Source of the DNA: CAYFJO01 sp964343305
GTDB taxonomy: Bacteria; Planctomycetota; Planctomycetia; Pirellulales; Pirellulaceae
Assembly: GCA_964343305.1 (NCBI GenBank)
Contig: CAYFJO010000105.1
Location: 1 to 27,705 of the forward strand
Direction of reading: 5' to 3'
Length of the DNA stretch: 27,705 bases
Part shown: positions 8,406-15,117 of the stretch, piece by piece
How positions within the stretch are numbered: position 1 is the first letter of the stretch
Layout: every line of letters starts with the position of its first letter
Notes under the pieces: generated by a model
What the model saw: only the letters and a program-made list of their open reading frames with translations
Database searches by the model: none
What the model was told of the DNA's origin: nothing
Position numbers and translations under genes: made by a program

Positions 8406-9404
8406 TTGGCCGACCAGCCCAAAGACCATTATCCAACGATTTTTATTTCGTCGACGGACCCCGATTTGCCGTCGTGGTTCACCAATGAATTTCCCAAGTA
8501 CTGTAACTTTCACGAGATGGATTCCGGCGGCAACGGGCTGCTGTATTCTTGTTTTGACAACAACTTGGGCCGGATGGTGGCCATCAAGCGATTGCCCGAT
8601 GACCAGGCCGACAACAAGCATGAGAGGCGCCGGTTGCTGCGCGAAGCCCGCGTCACGGCCCAGTTGCAACATCCCAACACCGTTCCGGTTTACGAAATTG
8701 GCAAAGACGATCAAGGGCGACTGTTCTTCTCCATGAAGAAAGTCGAGGGCGAAAACTTGTTCCGCATCCTCAGCCGCATCGCACGAAAAGACGAGGCAAC
8801 GATCGCCGCCTTCTCACTCGACCGCATGCTTGGGATTGTGATCCAAGCCAGCAATGCGTTGGCCTACGCACATTCGCACGGCGTGATTCACCGCGACGTC
8901 AAACCTGAAAACATTATGATCGGCCGTTTTGGCGAAACGATTCTCATGGATTGGGGAGTGGCAAAAGTTTGGGGTGTGGCGGACGAAGAGGTCGAAGACG
9001 AAGGTCCCGGCACCCCGGTCTACGAACGTTTGACGGGCACGGGCAAACGACCGGGGACACCACTTTACATGTCACCGGAGCAAGTTTCGGGCAGCAAGCA
9101 CGTCGACGAGCGGACAGACATTTTCAGCATGGGTGTTGTGTTGTACGAGTTGCTGGCCCTGCGCGAGCCGTTCCGCGGTCGCAACGTACAAGAGACATTT
9201 CAAAACATCACCAATTTATCCCCCGCCCCACCCAGCGAGATTGGCAAACACTTCGATGTGCCCAAGCGCCTGGACGACGTCTGCTCCAAAGCGATGGCAA
9301 AGGAGCGGGCGCAGCGCTATCAATCCATTCAAAGAATGATTGACGACATTCGCGAAGTGAGAAATCAAGCGATGGGCCAGGGGAGTCGTTTCGATTCTGA
9401 CTGA
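8406..9404 (+). CDS. Soluble Ser/Thr protein kinase (Hanks type)
   Basis: A 332-residue eukaryotic-like kinase that is almost all catalytic domain. A Gly-rich loop (DSGGNG, 39-44) leads to VAIK with the ATP lysine at 61; the catalytic loop is HRDVKPEN (162-169, Asp164). The metal motif is DWG (182-184) instead of DFG, a variant I recall as common in planctomycete kinases; the activation segment ends in SPE (223-225). There is no transmembrane helix, PASTA or other sensor domain, so it is cytosolic and its signal must come through a partner. The start is a TTG, with GGAG at 8395-8398 seven bases upstream; no ATG precedes the kinase domain. It follows the sigma-54 activator by 21 bases and lies just upstream of GSII. 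The activator is the obvious candidate substrate, by inference only. Confidence 0.92.
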   Translation: MADQPKDHYPTIFISSTDPDLPSWFTNEFPKYCNFHEMDSGGNGLLYSCFDNNLGRMVAIKRLPDDQADNKHERRRLLREARVTAQLQHPNTVPVYEIGKDDQGRLFFSMKKVEGENLFRILSRIARKDEATIAAFSLDRMLGIVIQASNALAYAHSHGVIHRDVKPENIMIGRFGETILMDWGVAKVWGVADEEVEDEGPGTPVYERLTGTGKRPGTPLYMSPEQVSGSKHVDERTDIFSMGVVLYELLALREPFRGRNVQETFQNITNLSPAPPSEIGKHFDVPKRLDDVCSKAMAKERAQRYQSIQRMIDDIREVRNQAMGQGSRFDSD

Positions 9405-9432
9405 GTGAGCTGGTCCACATCGAATCTGCACA

Positions 9433-9451
9433 GCATTTCAACATGAAATGC
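9433..9451. promoter_or_regulatory. Perfect dyad, possible activator-binding site
   Basis: GCATTTCA and TGAAATGC are exact inverse complements separated by ACA. The centre is about 150 bases upstream of the predicted sigma-54 transcription start, the usual range for enhancer sites bound by Fis-type activators. It is also 29 bases past the kinase stop, so a hairpin at the transcript end is an alternative, but no T-tract follows. Confidence 0.35.
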
Positions 9452-9484
9452 ACAACATTTGGGCAAATCTGACGTCACGCCGTT

Positions 9485-9619
9485 ATGACCCCAATCATCG
9501 AAAAACCGACCAAGCCAATTGCAAACAATGGATTATTACGTAAGATGCTTGGTTTACCTCCGGCGGCTGGCACAGGTGTTGCAACCGTCGTAGTTGGCCC
9601 AGGCAAGTACGATGATTGA
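9485..9619 (+). CDS. Possible 44-residue small protein
   Basis: An ORF from ATG 9485 to TGA 9617-9619 encoding 44 residues: a Lys/Pro-rich start (MTPIIEKPTKPIANNG), LLRKMLGLPPAA, a Gly/Val stretch and an acidic end (GKYDD). The composition is protein-like but there is no Shine-Dalgarno sequence, and it overlaps the predicted sigma-54 promoter, so both calls cannot easily be right in full. The frame stays open for 23 codons after the TGA and closes at a TAG. No family is recognised. Confidence 0.22.
   Translation: MTPIIEKPTKPIANNGLLRKMLGLPPAAGTGVATVVVGPGKYDD
9567..9583 (+). promoter_or_regulatory. Candidate sigma-54 (-24/-12) promoter of the GSII gene
   Basis: TGGCACAGGTGTTGCA (9568-9583) matches the sigma-54 consensus TGGCACG-N4-TTGC(A/T) at all positions except one (A for G), with the required 10 bases between the invariant GG and GC. 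E. coli glnAp2, the classic sigma-54 glutamine synthetase promoter, has the same TGGCACAG block. Transcription would start near 9594, giving a leader of about 253 bases to the GSII start. It is the best such match I found in the window, and the upstream neighbour encodes a sigma-54 activator. Confidence 0.5.
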
Positions 9620-9846
9620 TCCCACCAATCTTCGCCCTTCCTAGAGACTGGCTGTGAGCCCCCCAGCATCAGCCAACTCTTGGGTCGGTAGCACAACCGG
9701 CCCGGCGACGTTCCCGCACATTCGCTTGGATGCAATCCCTCGGGAATCAAAGGAATATTGTTGTTCGGCTTTCGCCGTGTGGTTGTATGCCATGCGGTGA
9801 AGTCACCCCACAAAACATTTTGCAAAAGCCCCAGGAGACAAGAAAA

Positions 9847-10863
9847 ATGGCAAAGACGAAATTGGAGTACATCTGGCTGGATGGCTATAAGCCAACCCAG
9901 AGTCTTCGCAGCAAGACACGCGTGGAAAGCGATTTCAACGGCACGCTCGAAGCCTGCCCGTTGTGGAATTTCGACGGCAGCTCGACTGAGCAAGCCGCGG
10001 GCAACGCTTCGGATTGCTTGTTGAAACCGGTGGCGATTTTTCCGGATCCACTCCGCAAGAACGCCTACTTAGTGATGACCGAAGTCCTCAACGCGGACGG
10101 CACCCTTCACGAATCGAACGGCCGAGGGACGATCGAAGACGACGACAATGATTTCTGGTTTGGTTTCGAACAAGAGTATTTTTTGTGGGACGTGAAGAAC
10201 AACTTGCCGCCTGGTTTCCCGCCCGGTGGTTATCCCGGTCCCCAAGGCCCTTATTACTGCAGCGTCGGTGCCAAGAATTGTCATGGCCGCGAATTGATCG
10301 ACGAGCACTTGGACGCCTGCCTCGAAGCTGGCATCAACGTCGAAGGCATCAACGCCGAAGTCGCGGCGGGCCAATGGGAATTCCAAGTCTTCGCCAAGGG
10401 TGCCAAGCGCGCTGGTGACGAAGTCTGGGTCGCCCGTTACATCCTCGAACGATGCGGCGAGAAATATGGCTACGCGATCGACCTCCATCCCAAGCCGCTC
10501 GGTCAAGAGTTTGACTGGAACGGTTCGGGCATGCACGCCAACTTCTCGAACGGAAACATGCGGACGTGCGGCAACCAGGAAACGTTTGAGAAGATCTGTG
10601 CCGCGTTTGGCGAACAGGTCCCGCGTCACATCGACGTCTACGGTGCCGACAATGATCAACGTCTGACCGGTGAACACGAAACGCAAGCCATCGACCAATT
10701 CAGCTATGGGATGTTCGATCGAGGTGCTTCGATTCGTATCCCCGTCAACACGGTTGACGCGGGTTGGAAAGGTCGGCTTGAAGATCGACGTCCCGCTTCG
10801 AACGCTGATCCCTACAAAGTTGCCGCGGCCATAATCAAGACAGTCAAAGAAGCAGGCTTCTAA
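9847..10863 (+). CDS. glnII: Glutamine synthetase, eukaryotic-type (GSII)
   Basis: A 338-residue GSII enzyme that makes glutamine from glutamate, ammonia and ATP in the cytoplasm. The beta-Grasp signature WNFDGSST is at 40-47, the first metal-binding glutamates at 108 and 110 (GFEQEYF), GQWEFQ with Glu178 at 175-180, the ATP/ammonium region NGSGMHANF at 225-233, RGASIRIP at 292-299 and EDRRPASNADPY at 312-323. The length is near that of plant and animal GS and far below the ~470 residues of type I. Start: AGGAG at 9833-9837 is 9 bases before the ATG, which begins directly at the conserved N-terminus. GSII lacks the adenylylation tyrosine of type I, so control must differ; here a sigma-54-like promoter lies upstream. 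An intrinsic terminator follows, so it is probably transcribed apart from glnA. Confidence 0.95.
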   Translation: MAKTKLEYIWLDGYKPTQSLRSKTRVESDFNGTLEACPLWNFDGSSTEQAAGNASDCLLKPVAIFPDPLRKNAYLVMTEVLNADGTLHESNGRGTIEDDDNDFWFGFEQEYFLWDVKNNLPPGFPPGGYPGPQGPYYCSVGAKNCHGRELIDEHLDACLEAGINVEGINAEVAAGQWEFQVFAKGAKRAGDEVWVARYILERCGEKYGYAIDLHPKPLGQEFDWNGSGMHANFSNGNMRTCGNQETFEKICAAFGEQVPRHIDVYGADNDQRLTGEHETQAIDQFSYGMFDRGASIRIPVNTVDAGWKGRLEDRRPASNADPYKVAAAIIKTVKEAGF

Positions 10864-10889
10864 TTTTGGCGGACGAACGACAATGCATC

Positions 10890-10920
10890 GGCCGCTTGCT
10901 TCGGTAAGCGGCCTTTTTTT
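10890..10920 (+). terminator. Intrinsic terminator after GSII
   Basis: GGCCGCTT (10890-10897) and AAGCGGCC (10906-10913) form a perfect 8-bp GC-rich stem with an 8-base loop, followed by seven T residues. It starts 26 bases past the GSII stop. This is the clearest rho-independent terminator in the window and separates the two glutamine synthetase genes. Confidence 0.9.
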
Positions 10921-11030
10921 GAAATCACAAATCAGAAGCAGCAAATAACAAACAAATCCCAAATTCCAGAGCGAGTTTGAGATTTAAGGTTTAAGATCTG
11001 TTTGTAATTTGGAACTTGACATTTAACCAG
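10921..11030. other. AT-rich CAAAT/TTTGA leader of glnA
   Basis: About 110 bases that are markedly richer in A and T than their neighbours, with recurring CAAAT, CAAATC and CAAATT words in the first half and TTTGAG, TTTAAG, TTTGTAATTTGG in the second. The halves are loosely complementary. I see no confident promoter boxes; a TTGACA at 11016-11021 is too close to the start codon to serve it. The glnA promoter is presumably in this segment. Confidence 0.35.
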
Positions 11031-11041
11031 GGAGCCCAGGT

Positions 11042-12469
11042 ATGACACCCAACGAAATCTTGGCACTTTGCCGCGAGAAAGGAATCAAGGCGGTTGACTT
11101 TCGATTCATGGATTTTCCCGGCCTTTGGCAGCATTTCACGATTCCAGTCGCGGGACTCAGCGAAGAGACTTTCGAGGAAGGATTGGGGTTCGATGGTTCG
11201 AGCATTCGCGGCTGGCAGGCGATTAACGAATCGGACATGCTCGTCATGCCTCAAGCGGACACGGCCTTTGTCGATCCATTCACGGAACTGCCCACACTCG
11301 CGTTGATCTGCAATATTCAAGATCCGATCACGGGCGAAGACTACTCGCGCGATCCGCGCAACGTCGCGCGGAAGGCCGCCAACTACCTGCGAAGCAGCGG
11401 CATCGCGGACACGGCTTACTTCGGGCCCGAAGCGGAGTTCTTCATCTTCGACGATGTCCGCTTTGATCAAAATGCTCACAGCGGCTACTACCACGTGGAC
11501 AGCATCGAGGGCGAATGGAATCGTGGCAAAGACACGCGAGCGGCGGGCGAAGGGCCGAATTTGGGTTACAAGTTACGTCACAAAGAAGGCTATTTTCCCG
11601 TGCCACCGGCCGACCAGATGATGGACATTCGCAACGAGATGATGCAGACCATGGTGGATAGTGGCCTGGACGTGGAATGCCAACACCACGAAGTGGGAAC
11701 CGCGGGCCAGGCGGAAATCGATTTGCGGTTCGACAAGTTGGTCAAAATGGCCGACTCGATGCTGTTGTACAAGTACATCATCAAAAACGTTGCTCGCAAG
11801 CACGGCAAGACCGTGACCTTCATGCCCAAGCCGCTGTTTGCTGACAACGGTTCGGGAATGCACACCCACGTGTCGCTATGGAAAGACGACCAGCCGTTGT
11901 TTGCGGGAAGCGGCTATGCGGGACTAAGTGAAATGGCGCTGCACGCGATCGGCGGATTGCTAAAACACGCCCCGTCCGTGCTGGCGTTCACTAATCCCAC
12001 GACCAACAGCTACAAGCGTTTGGTACCGGGTTACGAAGCACCGGTCAATCTGGCTTACTCGCAACGAAACCGCAGTGCAGCATGCCGGATTCCGATGTAC
12101 AGTCCCAGTCCCAAAGCAAAACGGGTCGAGTTCCGCTGCCCCGATCCAAGTTGCAACCCGTATCTTGCGTTCAGCGCGATCCTGCTTGCCGCCATCGACG
12201 GCATTCAAAATAAAATTGATCCTGGCAGTCCGTTGGACAAAGACATTTACGACTTGGATCCGATGGAAGCCGCCGAAGTTCCGCAAACGCCGGGCTCGCT
12301 GGATGAAGCACTGAATGCGCTGGAGCAGGATCACGAATTCTTGCTTCGAGGCGACGTCTTCACGCCGGATGTCGTGTCGACGTGGATCGAGTACAAACGC
12401 GAGAACGAAGTCGACGCGATCCGCCTGCGGCCGCATCCTTATGAGTTTTGCATGTACTACGACATCTAA
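11042..12469 (+). CDS. glnA: Glutamine synthetase type I (adenylylation-site class)
   Basis: A 475-residue bacterial dodecameric-type glutamine synthetase. Recognisable blocks are GFDGSSIRGW (49-58), the metal glutamates in GPEAEFF (E130, E132), HHEVGTAGQAEID (E217, E225), NGSGMHTH (269-276), the glutamate-binding region PGYEAPVNLAYSQRNRSA (329-346) and RVEFRCPD (361-368). Tyr403 in DIYDL matches the tyrosine (NLYDL in E. coli) that GlnE adenylylates, so activity may be controlled after translation, provided GlnE is encoded elsewhere. Start: GGGAG at 11030-11034 lies 7 bases upstream of the ATG. It follows GSII but is separated by a strong terminator. The pair gives the cell two unrelated GS classes side by side, with presumably different regulation. 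Confidence 0.95.
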   Translation: MTPNEILALCREKGIKAVDFRFMDFPGLWQHFTIPVAGLSEETFEEGLGFDGSSIRGWQAINESDMLVMPQADTAFVDPFTELPTLALICNIQDPITGEDYSRDPRNVARKAANYLRSSGIADTAYFGPEAEFFIFDDVRFDQNAHSGYYHVDSIEGEWNRGKDTRAAGEGPNLGYKLRHKEGYFPVPPADQMMDIRNEMMQTMVDSGLDVECQHHEVGTAGQAEIDLRFDKLVKMADSMLLYKYIIKNVARKHGKTVTFMPKPLFADNGSGMHTHVSLWKDDQPLFAGSGYAGLSEMALHAIGGLLKHAPSVLAFTNPTTNSYKRLVPGYEAPVNLAYSQRNRSAACRIPMYSPSPKAKRVEFRCPDPSCNPYLAFSAILLAAIDGIQNKIDPGSPLDKDIYDLDPMEAAEVPQTPGSLDEALNALEQDHEFLLRGDVFTPDVVSTWIEYKRENEVDAIRLRPHPYEFCMYYDI

Positions 12470-12482
12470 CGTCGTCGAATAG

Positions 12483-12595
12483 GGCGAGCGGCAGATGAGT
12501 TCTTACCCGCCGTAGTGGAATTCGCCAGAGTTCCTTTCCTCTGAAAAGGAATTCTGGCGAATTCCACTACGGTAAATTCTCATCTGTCGCTCACC
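12483..12595. repeat. Nested palindromic repeat (element B)
   Basis: Outer arms GGCGAGCGGCAGATGAG (12483-12499) and 12579-12595 match at 15 of 17 positions. Inside, CCGTAGTGGAATTCGCCAG... (12510-12534) pairs with 12548-12572 at 24 of 25. The outer GGCAGATGAG is the same as in element A, but the inner palindrome is unrelated in sequence. It begins 13 bases past the glnA stop, between glnA and the oppositely oriented NYN gene, so it could form the 3' hairpin of both transcripts. Confidence 0.85.
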
Positions 12596-12662
12596 TTACC
12601 CTGTAACGGTTTTCCGCTGCTGCTCTAGCCACTCCGACCGCCGAGTGCGGGCCGCGTCCAAG

Positions 12663-14375
12663 CTATTCAGTGGCTTGCGCAGATGATTGACCGGCAGATG
12701 ACTGACCATTGCCGCGGGGTGGCTTGTTCTGTCGGCGGTTTTTGCGTTTCCGCCGGATGGCGACGATTCGCCGGCCTTCCGTGCGGAGATCGATGCGGTC
12801 GTCTTTTCCGACAAGATGGCGGATCAATTCCCATTGCGTGCGGAAGCCCATCCAGTGATCGCGATGCGAATACCCGGCAAATTCCTTCAAATAATCGCGG
12901 ATGTCGTGCGACGGTAGCTCGCCGGATGACGTGGCGCGATACAGCTTGGCCACCATCATCGGTTCTTTGCGGCCGATTTTCTCGATGTTTTGACGCGTCG
13001 CTCTATACGCCAACTGGTCTGCCGGACCGCGGCCATCTTTGCGGGACAATTGATAATCGTGAGTGACCAAACAGTCCATCAACGCCTTGACGTTGCGGAA
13101 TCCCATCCACCGACCTTTGGCGTTGCAATCGGGGAATTCTTGGAGGATGCTCCAGGTCTCGTCCCAGGTGATGTCTGTCTCGGCCGTAGCTTCCAGTAAG
13201 CGATGAATCATGCCGGTGTAAACGTGCGAGCGAACTTCCTGGCCGCCGAACGCGTGTTCGACGAACTGTTGAGCGCCGATGAATTGGTCCGTGACGGCTT
13301 GATACGAATCGGCGGCATGTTGGACGGCGATCACCGTCGTGCGGCGGTCGTGTTCTTTGAGTCGCATCAGCACCGGGCGGAAATCGGCATCACCCGAAAA
13401 GAGAATGAATTCGTCAAACCGCGTTTCGTGCCGCAACGTGTCGAGTATGTCGATGGCCATCACCATGTCGGCCGCTGTCTTGCCCCAGCCGGTCAATGGT
13501 GGACAATCGACAACGCGAAAACCCGAGTTGATGAATCCTTCGCGAAAGTCTCCGAAACTCACAGGATTCGAATAGCAGACCGCGCGCAACAGCCGTCGTG
13601 GCCGAGACAATTGAGCAACGCCCTGCATGCCTTGTTCCAACCATTTGACGATTTGCGTCGGGTCGTTGCGGAAAATCTCGGCCGCGGGAAACTCACCGCA
13701 GCGTTCCAATCCGAGGATTACATTGTCGAAGTCGATGAACAACGCGGCTCGGAGCGGTTCGGCCGTGAAAACAGGTTGCAGTTTTGTTGGGATCTCAATG
13801 GACGACGAAACAACCGTCTCGATTGTGGGCTGCTCGGCGGGCGGCTCCGTTTCAGTTTCTTCCACGACCACCGCATCGTCCGGCAGCCAATCTTCCGTGC
13901 CCGTGCCGGTTTTCTGTTGCGCAATAAAGTCGTCGATCACTTCAACGACATCTTCGCCTGGAATCGTCGATGAAATAACCGTCGGCGAATCACTGACGTC
14001 TTCTTCGTCGATGTGCTCCTCGTCGAGCACGTCGACATCCACTTCGATCGACTCACTCTCGTCTGGCAACGCGGGTTCATGCTTCGTCGCATGGTCGACT
14101 TCTGGGGCGGTCTGCGAAGAGTCTTCGGCTGTCTCTTGAACAGAGGTGCCTTCCGGTTGAACCATCGCATGCGTTGCAATCGGCCCGATCAGTCCGCGAA
14201 ACTGCTTTGCCTGATACACACGGCCATCCGGCAGTTTGATCCCATCGGTCGGCAGCAAGTGCCCCTTGGATCCAAGCTGTTGAATTTGCAACTCCGTGCA
14301 TGGCCCGTATTCTTGGCTGTCGCGAATGATATACCAGCCCTGCGCGACAGGGTTTTCGTCGAGTTGAGTGCTCAA
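12663..14375 (-). CDS. NYN-domain (LabA/DUF88-like) putative ribonuclease with GYF-like and two C-terminal repeats
   Basis: A 570-residue protein. Residues 13-64 (WYIIRDSQEYGPCT...) resemble the GYF_2/DUF4339 domain; 68-200 is a long acidic, probably disordered linker; 208-377 is a NYN (PIN-like) nuclease domain with FIDFDN (Asp215, Asp217), TGWGKTAADMVMAIDI (Asp303) and FSGDADF (Asp329, Asp331), so the acidic metal site appears complete. Two C-terminal repeats (about 387-445 and 468-540) share a WMGFR...L...LV..D pattern and probably are OST-HTH/LOTUS-type winged helices, followed by a basic tail (RRKRKNRR). This layout suggests an RNA-cleaving or RNA-binding regulator; the target is unknown. 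The start is TTG 14375 with GGGAAG 8 bases upstream, because the GYF-like domain begins well before the first ATG. Confidence 0.85.
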   Translation of the reverse strand: MSTQLDENPVAQGWYIIRDSQEYGPCTELQIQQLGSKGHLLPTDGIKLPDGRVYQAKQFRGLIGPIATHAMVQPEGTSVQETAEDSSQTAPEVDHATKHEPALPDESESIEVDVDVLDEEHIDEEDVSDSPTVISSTIPGEDVVEVIDDFIAQQKTGTGTEDWLPDDAVVVEETETEPPAEQPTIETVVSSSIEIPTKLQPVFTAEPLRAALFIDFDNVILGLERCGEFPAAEIFRNDPTQIVKWLEQGMQGVAQLSRPRRLLRAVCYSNPVSFGDFREGFINSGFRVVDCPPLTGWGKTAADMVMAIDILDTLRHETRFDEFILFSGDADFRPVLMRLKEHDRRTTVIAVQHAADSYQAVTDQFIGAQQFVEHAFGGQEVRSHVYTGMIHRLLEATAETDITWDETWSILQEFPDCNAKGRWMGFRNVKALMDCLVTHDYQLSRKDGRGPADQLAYRATRQNIEKIGRKEPMMVAKLYRATSSGELPSHDIRDYLKEFAGYSHRDHWMGFRTQWELIRHLVGKDDRIDLRTEGRRIVAIRRKRKNRRQNKPPRGNGQSSAGQSSAQATE

Positions 14376-14526
14376 GTCTCCAACTTCCCGCGGATTGTCC
14401 GATCAGCTTCTCTTGTTCCGAATGAATTCAAGTTTCCCCCCATTATATTTGCGGATGACGAATATCTCCACGGAACGGCGGGAACTTTAGAGATTGATTT
14501 CAAGCGGCCGCTCGCCTTAGGCGAAC

Positions 14527-14616
14527 TGCTGATGAGAACTTACCAAGGTAGGACGGATTGCCAATCCGTCCGCTGCTCGCAGTTCGGCTGACGGACGGAT
14601 TGGCAATCCGTCCTAC
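14527..14616. repeat. Nested palindromic repeat (element C)
   Basis: Two 25-base arms, 14548-14572 and 14592-14616, are perfect inverse complements; each contains its own palindrome GGACGGATT-GCC-AATCCGTCC. They flank 19 unrelated bases. The left flank CTGATGAGAACTTACC (14529-14544) matches the head of elements A and B, but the right outer arm is missing. From memory, TAGGACGGATTGGCAATCC palindromes are frequent in planctomycete genomes. No ORF lies inside. Confidence 0.85.
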
Positions 14617-14699
14617 AATTCGCACCTTTACAGGAGTGGGTGTGTGAAACACACCAGGATCACCACCTGATGTGAGGTGCGTTTCGCGGACCCTACACG

Positions 14700-14738
14700 A
14701 AGAAAGCCCGCTCGTTCCGTCTGAATGAACGAGCGGGC
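14700..14738 (-). terminator. Intrinsic terminator of tRNA-Cys
   Basis: GCCCGCTCGTTC (14706-14717) and GAACGAGCGGGC (14727-14738) form a perfect 12-bp stem with a 9-base loop. On the minus strand the stem is followed by TTTCTT. It starts 11 bases beyond the 3' end of the tRNA, in the direction of its transcription. Confidence 0.85.
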
Positions 14739-14748
14739 CTGTCGTCAG

Positions 14749-14820
14749 AGGCGCCGCCCGGATTCGAACCGGGGATGGCGGATTTGCAATCCGCTGCCTT
14801 AGCCACTTGGCTACGGCGCC
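14749..14820 (-). tRNA. trnC: tRNA-Cys(GCA)
   Basis: On the minus strand a complete 72-base cloverleaf: acceptor GGCGCCG paired with CGGCGCC, D-arm GCC...GGC, anticodon stem GCGGA/TCCGC with loop TTGCAAA (anticodon GCA at 14787-14785) and T-arm CCCGG-TTCGAAT-CCGGG. The discriminator base is T (U73), as expected for cysteine tRNAs. The 3' CCA is not encoded. A strong terminator follows. Confidence 0.97.
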
Positions 14821-14831
14821 TGATTCAGCGC

Positions 14832-14860
14832 AACTTAGAAAATCCACGTAACCCGGTCAA
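14832..14860 (-). promoter_or_regulatory. Candidate promoter of tRNA-Cys
   Basis: On the minus strand TTGACC (14860-14855, 5 of 6 to the -35 consensus) is followed after 17 bases by TAAGTT (14837-14832, 3 of 6 to the -10 consensus). Transcription would begin about 5 bases before the mature tRNA. The -35 box is good and the -10 box weak. Confidence 0.4.
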
Positions 14861-15050
14861 GAGGAATGGGGAAGATAGAAAAACGGAGTAAAACGTAGCG
14901 ATCCCCGACGATATTGGCATCCCCTTCATAAGAAACACGCCAAGCGAAATCCGTATAAGTTACCCATCCCAACCACTCTGCATTACAACGATCATCGTCA
15001 AGCTCAGAAGGCGAATTGTTCGATTCAATAGCTACCTTCCGATTTTGCAA
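14835..15050 (-). CDS. Doubtful 71-residue ORF upstream of tRNA-Cys
   Basis: A minus-strand frame open from a TGA near 15092 to TAA at 14835, without an ATG; TTG 15050 is the most likely start if it is real. The product (LQNRKVAIESNNSPSEL..., then an aromatic-rich C-terminal half with WLGWVTYTDFAWRVSYEG) has protein-like composition and a lower GC content than its neighbours, but no family I recognise. It overlaps the tRNA promoter and is antisense to the leader of the gene at 15118. It could be a fragment of a lost gene. Confidence 0.22.
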   Translation of the reverse strand: MQNRKVAIESNNSPSELDDDRCNAEWLGWVTYTDFAWRVSYEGDANIVGDRYVLLRFSIFPIPLDRVTWIF

Positions 15051-15117
15051 CTTGGAGCCCAGAAACGGATTCCGGAAGGTGGACCAACATCATTGGACAA
15101 TGAAGGGGAAGGAAACC

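Larger units (their letters stand above)
9405..9846. other. Long leader between kinase and glutamine synthetase II genes
   Basis: A 442-base region without a gene I would defend firmly. It contains a perfect dyad (9433-9451), a weak 44-codon ORF (9485-9619) and a good sigma-54 promoter candidate (9567-9583). The remaining leader to 9846 shows no known riboswitch that I can recognise. A minus-strand frame ending in a hydrophobic stretch at 9475 is treated as chance. Confidence 0.5.
14376..14748. other. Intergenic region upstream of NYN gene
   Basis: About 370 bases with no supported gene. It holds the NYN gene promoter somewhere near 14400-14470 (AT-rich stretch CCCCATTATATTTGCGG around 14437), the palindromic element C (14527-14616), and the tRNA-Cys terminator (14700-14738). 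Confidence 0.4.

Noticed and set aside
9617..9619. TGA of the small ORF as a selenocysteine codon
   Set aside because: No SECIS-like hairpin was seen directly after the TGA, and the ORF itself is doubtful.
9475..9993. 172-codon minus-strand frame across the GSII leader and 5' end, with a hydrophobic C-terminus
   Set aside because: Its first half is antisense to the well-supported GSII coding sequence, there is no start signal, and no family resemblance.
10069..10962. 297-codon minus-strand frame opposite GSII
   Set aside because: Shadow frame of a highly conserved gene; it also runs through the GSII terminator.
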